The translations under genes were made by a program, and so were the position numbers. The notes under the pieces are model-generated. The model did no database searches. It was not told the origin of the DNA and saw only the letters and a list, made by a program, of their open reading frames with translations. Source: Nocardioides albidus (GTDB lineage: Bacteria; Actinomycetota; Actinomycetes; Propionibacteriales; Nocardioidaceae). Taken from it: 34,847 bases of DNA. The stretch lies in assembly GCF_006335005.1 (NCBI RefSeq), contig NZ_VDMP01000026.1:279593-314439 (forward strand). The letters run 5' to 3'. This document shows positions 32,216-34,847 of this stretch, one piece after another. Each line of letters opens with the position of its first letter. Position 1 is the first letter of the stretch.

Positions 32216-32225
32216 AGACTAGGGT
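32216..32225. promoter_or_regulatory. Overlapping divergent -10 elements, SDR / ParA
   Basis: AGACTAGGGT contains TAGTCT on the minus strand (32221-32216), six bases before the SDR ATG, and TAGGGT on the plus strand (32220-32225), ten bases before the first ParA ATG at 32236. The two share the TA step. It is nearly the mirror image of the site at 3055-3064. Confidence 0.5.
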
Positions 32226-32235
32226 CCCATCCGGC

Positions 32236-33039
32236 ATGATGGTCCTGATGAACAGCGTGCAGGCGGCCCCGACGATCCTCGCCGTCGCCAACCAGAAGGG
32301 TGGCGTCGCGAAGACGACGAGCGTCGCCTCCATCGGCGCGGCGCTCGTCGAGCGTGGACAGTCGGTGCTCCTCGTCGACCTGGACCCGCAGGCCTGCCTG
32401 ACCTTCTCGCTCGGCATCGACCCCGAGGACCTCGAGCTGTCGGTGCACCACGTCCTCACCAAGGGCACGGCGCCCGCCGACGTGATCATCGAGACCGAGG
32501 ACGGCGTCGACCTGCTCCCGGCCACCATCGAGCTGGCCCGGGCCGAGGCCGACCTGCTGACGCGCACCGGGCGCGAGCACGTCCTGCGCGGTGTCATGGA
32601 GGACCTCCAGGCGGGCGGACGCGGCTACGACTGGGTGCTCCTCGACTGCCCGCCGTCGCTCGGCGTACTCACCGTCGCCGCGCTCACCGCGGCGACGGGG
32701 GTGCTCATCCCGCTGCAGTGCGAGACCCTCTCCCACCGCGGCGTGGGCCAGCTGCTCGACACCGTCCACGACGTCCGCCGCTTCACCAACCGCGACCTGG
32801 CGGTGTGGGGCGTGCTCCCGACGCTGTACGACGGCCGCACCAACCACGCGCGTGCCGTGCTCGACACGATCTCGGAGACCTACGACCTCGAGGTCGTCGA
32901 GCCCCCGATCCCCAAGACCATCAAGTTCGCCGAGGCGCCGGCCGCGGGCCGCTCGATCCTCGCGACCAGCCGCACGAGCAAGGGCGCCCAGGCCTACCGC
33001 GAGGTCGCCGGGGCCCTGCTCGCCCGATCGGCGCGCTGA
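32236..33039 (+). CDS. Orphan ParA/Soj-like ATPase
   Basis: A deviant-Walker ATPase of the ParA/MinD family, 267 residues from the first ATG or 263 from the ATG at 32248. Motifs are the Walker A NQKGGVAKTTSVAS, the A' motif LLVDLDPQACLTFSLG, Walker B WVLLDCPPSLGVLT, and PLQCETLSHRGVGQL. The family binds DNA non-specifically as an ATP dimer and moves or places cargo. No parB-like gene or parS-like repeat is adjacent, so this is not the main segregation locus. The L,D-transpeptidase gene begins four bases after its stop, suggesting cotranscription. Three ATGs (32236, 32239, 32248) are possible; the first fits the -10 distance best. Confidence 0.86.
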   Translation: MMVLMNSVQAAPTILAVANQKGGVAKTTSVASIGAALVERGQSVLLVDLDPQACLTFSLGIDPEDLELSVHHVLTKGTAPADVIIETEDGVDLLPATIELARAEADLLTRTGREHVLRGVMEDLQAGGRGYDWVLLDCPPSLGVLTVAALTAATGVLIPLQCETLSHRGVGQLLDTVHDVRRFTNRDLAVWGVLPTLYDGRTNHARAVLDTISETYDLEVVEPPIPKTIKFAEAPAAGRSILATSRTSKGAQAYREVAGALLARSAR

Positions 33040-33043
33040 GCCC

Positions 33044-33808
33044 GTGGCGAAGCACGCTGCTCGCCGCGACACCGGCCGCCACCGCGCACCGGCGAGGCCG
33101 CGGTACGGCAGGATCGCGGCCTTCACCGCGGCGCTGACCGTGACCTCCGTCGCGGTCGCCGGCGGGTTCGGCCTGCTCCCGGGCGGCGCCGACGAGCCCG
33201 CGGCCGCCAGCCCGAGCGGCTCGCGAGCCGACAGCAGCCCGGCCGACAGCGCGGCCGACAGCCCGGCGGACAGCAGCCCCGCCGCCAGTCCGGCCGCCCC
33301 GGTCGACACGCCGAAGCCCGAGGAGCTCGCCGCGCTCGACGGGCCGGCGACGGGCGACCTCGCCGACACCAGCTCCCAGGTCGCGGCGGTCACCGACTCG
33401 ACCTCGCTCCCGGCGCGGTCCGGCAGCGGGCGCCGGATCGTCTTCAGCGAGGGCCGCCAGCGGGTGTGGCTGGTCGACGGCGACGGCGAGGTGGAGCGCA
33501 CGTACCTCGTCTCCGGGAGCGTCGAGGACAACCTCGATCCCGGCACCTATGCGGTCTACTCCCGCAGCCGCAACGCGATCGGCGTCGACGACTCCGGCAC
33601 CATGGAGTACTTCGTCCGGTTCACCCAGGGCACCCAGGGCGCCGCGATCGGCTTCCACACCATCCCGGTCGACGAGGGCAGGCCCGTGCAGACCCGCGCG
33701 GAGCTCGGGACGCCGCGCTCCCACGGTTGCATCCGCCAGGCCCGACCCAACGCCATCGCGCTGTGGGAGTTCGCGCCGGTCGGGACCAAGGTCGTCGTCA
33801 CCGCCTGA
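33044..33808 (+). CDS. L,D-transpeptidase (YkuD-type), membrane-anchored
   Basis: A 254-residue peptidoglycan cross-linking or anchoring enzyme. An Arg-rich cytoplasmic N-terminus (1-21) precedes one membrane helix (about 23-43). A low-complexity Ser/Ala/Asp/Pro linker follows (about 50-90) with repeated PADS units coming from a GC-rich DNA repeat around 33228-33295. The YkuD catalytic domain (about 125-254) has GFHTIPVDEG, and the active-site SHGCIR with His227 and Cys229. The extended linker fits reaching across the wall. The GTG at 33044 is four bases after the ParA stop. Confidence 0.88.
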   Translation: MAKHAARRDTGRHRAPARPRYGRIAAFTAALTVTSVAVAGGFGLLPGGADEPAAASPSGSRADSSPADSAADSPADSSPAASPAAPVDTPKPEELAALDGPATGDLADTSSQVAAVTDSTSLPARSGSGRRIVFSEGRQRVWLVDGDGEVERTYLVSGSVEDNLDPGTYAVYSRSRNAIGVDDSGTMEYFVRFTQGTQGAAIGFHTIPVDEGRPVQTRAELGTPRSHGCIRQARPNAIALWEFAPVGTKVVVTA

Positions 33809-33890
33809 CCCAGGCACCGCCTGACCCACGCGCCCCACGCGCCTCACCTCGGCCTCCGGCGCGATTTGGCACCCTCGGGGGGCGTCTGTC

Positions 33891-33896
33891 TAGGGT
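33891..33896 (+). promoter_or_regulatory. -10 element TAGGGT before the third EEP gene
   Basis: TAGGGT ends exactly six bases before the ATG at 33903 and no ribosome binding site is visible. TTGGCA at 33866-33871, five of six to the -35 consensus, lies 19 bases upstream, a spacing slightly long for a standard promoter. Confidence 0.5.
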
Positions 33897-33902
33897 GCCC
33901 GG

Positions 33903-34751
33903 ATGCTCGCCCTGAACGGAAAGCACCTCACCCAGACCTGCGCCGCGGTGATCGCGGCGCTGATGGCCCTCGTCGTCGGCACCTCGCTGTCGCCTGCGCA
34001 GCCCGCGACCGCCGCGACGCCGGACACCGCTCCGGCCGAGCAGGGCGGCGGGTTCGAGATCCGCGCGATGACCTTCAACATCCTCACCGCCTCGATGGCC
34101 CCCGGAGGCCTGGGCCGCGCGAACGCCGCCGCCACCCAGGTCCAGCAGCGCGATCGCACCGTGGTCGCCTTCCAGGAGGTGCACCAGTCCCAGCTGAAGG
34201 TGCTGCGTCACCGTCTGCCGCGCTTCAAGTTCTACCCGCGCCGCAGCCTCGACAACTACAGCGGCGCGATCCAGATCGCGTGGAAGACCGACGAGTACGA
34301 CGTCCTCGACAAGGGCGAGATCTACCGTCCCTCGATGGGCCACCAGCGCGCGATCCCGTGGGTCAAGCTCAAGCAGCGGGCCACCAAGCGCGTCTTCCAC
34401 GTCGTCGCGATCCACAACGCCCCCGGCGGCCTCGAGGCCGAGCGCGACATCTCGACCGAGCGCGAGATCAAGCTCATCAAGCGCCTGGGCGCCAAGGGCA
34501 ACCCGGTGCTGGTCATGGGCGACATGAACGAGCGGGTCGAGTTCTGCCAGCGCGTCGCCCGCGCCACCGATCTCGTCTCGCTCGGTGGCACCAAGCGCAA
34601 GCCGTGCCCGGTGCCGCCGAAGGCCGGACCGGACTGGATGCTCGCCACCTGGACCGGCACGAAGTTCAGCGACTACGCCAAGATCTACAACGGCATCAGC
34701 GACCACCCGGTGCTCGTCGGCAACGTCTGGGTGGAGCCCCAGCCCGCCTGA
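33903..34751 (+). CDS. Secreted EEP-fold nuclease/phosphatase
   Basis: A 282-residue exported enzyme of the endonuclease/exonuclease/phosphatase superfamily. Residues 1-39 are a signal peptide with hydrophobic core AAVIAALMALVVGTSL and probable cleavage after ATAA. Catalytic motifs are MTFNILTAS (Asn), AFQEVHQ (Glu), VVAIHNAPGG (His), VMGDMNER (Asp, Asn) and SDHPVLVG (Asp, His). No membrane anchor or extra domain is present, unlike the relatives at 14950 and 22866. A substrate cannot be assigned. A long perfect hairpin follows 26 bases after the stop. Confidence 0.87.
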   Translation: MLALNGKHLTQTCAAVIAALMALVVGTSLSPAQPATAATPDTAPAEQGGGFEIRAMTFNILTASMAPGGLGRANAAATQVQQRDRTVVAFQEVHQSQLKVLRHRLPRFKFYPRRSLDNYSGAIQIAWKTDEYDVLDKGEIYRPSMGHQRAIPWVKLKQRATKRVFHVVAIHNAPGGLEAERDISTEREIKLIKRLGAKGNPVLVMGDMNERVEFCQRVARATDLVSLGGTKRKPCPVPPKAGPDWMLATWTGTKFSDYAKIYNGISDHPVLVGNVWVEPQPA

Positions 34752-34777
34752 CCCGCACGCGGAGAACCACACGACAC

Positions 34778-34818
34778 ACGACAGAGGAGCCCGGGCGATG
34801 CCCGGGCTCCTCTGTCGT
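34778..34818 (+). terminator. Long perfect hairpin terminator after the third EEP gene
   Basis: A 19-bp uninterrupted stem (34778-34796 with 34800-34818) closes a 3-base loop GAT. It is GC-rich at the top and followed by TG rather than a T-run. It is the strongest terminator-like hairpin in the window. The remaining 29 bases to the end of the window show no identifiable gene. Confidence 0.85.
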
Positions 34819-34847
34819 TGCTGCGTGCGGTACGCCGTGCTTAGAGG

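Noticed and set aside
32236..33039. Chromosome partition locus or replication origin
   Set aside because: No parB gene, parS-like 16-bp palindromes, DnaA boxes or dnaA/gyrB/rnpA neighbours are present.
34819..34847. Start or end of another gene at the right edge
   Set aside because: Only 29 bases remain after the terminator, too few to support any call.

Overview
The window is very GC-rich, densely coded chromosomal DNA with many GTG starts, 4-base ATGA/GTGA gene overlaps and few gaps. It looks like a high-GC actinobacterium of the Nocardioides type (Propionibacteriales). Reasons: folC followed by a DUF4233 gene, secA followed convergently by an Rv3235-family gene and a LysM gene, a DUF6758-PHP-MarC trio, and acyl-CoA dehydrogenase and MaoC genes like those of the actinobacterial ethylmalonyl-CoA operon. 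This placement rests on recalled family context, not on a search. I see no rRNA, tRNA, insertion sequence, prophage or CRISPR array, and no gene-free stretch above 300 bases (the longest is 226).

Layout. 1-3030: the end of metG, an alpha/beta hydrolase, an inverted repeat array, and a GH43 lipoprotein on the minus strand. 3075-7773: folC, a DUF4233 membrane protein and secA. 7827-9698: an Rv3235-family gene and a LysM gene on the minus strand, with a divergent unknown gene. 9795-14819 (minus): a sulfatase lipoprotein, a soluble MgtE-like/CBS protein, a DUF1003 protein, an Mrp-type Fe-S carrier ATPase and tatB. 14950-24239 (plus): an envelope/exported region with an EEP-fold nuclease/phosphatase, a phospholipase D-like protein, a sulfotransferase, a GT2 glycosyltransferase, a LicD-methyltransferase fusion, a small coiled-coil protein, a second sulfotransferase and an EEP protein with a PLD-like tail. 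24394-26645: acyl-CoA dehydrogenase plus double-hotdog MaoC dehydratase. 26673-28414 (minus): an MFS transporter and a DUF6174 lipoprotein. 28472-31315: histidine phosphatase, DUF6758, PHP phosphoesterase and MarC. 31316-31447: a second copy of the inverted repeat array. 31448-34751: a short-chain dehydrogenase (minus), then an orphan ParA, an L,D-transpeptidase and a third secreted EEP protein.

How it works together. Much of the window serves the cell envelope: protein export (SecA, TatB), peptidoglycan (LysM, L,D-transpeptidase) and exported hydrolases (GH43, sulfatase, EEP and PLD proteins). The centre (17740-22639) looks like a locus that builds or decorates a surface glycopolymer using sulfo and LicD-type phospho-ligand transfer.

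Most notable observations: (i) a family of roughly 22-bp units arranged head-on in inverted arrays that fill the gaps between two convergent gene pairs; (ii) many genes with a -10-like hexamer only 6-8 bases before the start codon and no clear ribosome binding site, implying leaderless mRNAs; (iii) two divergent gene pairs whose -10 hexamers share the same TA step; (iv) the sulfotransferase/LicD-methyltransferase cluster flanked by separate and fused forms of EEP and PLD modules.
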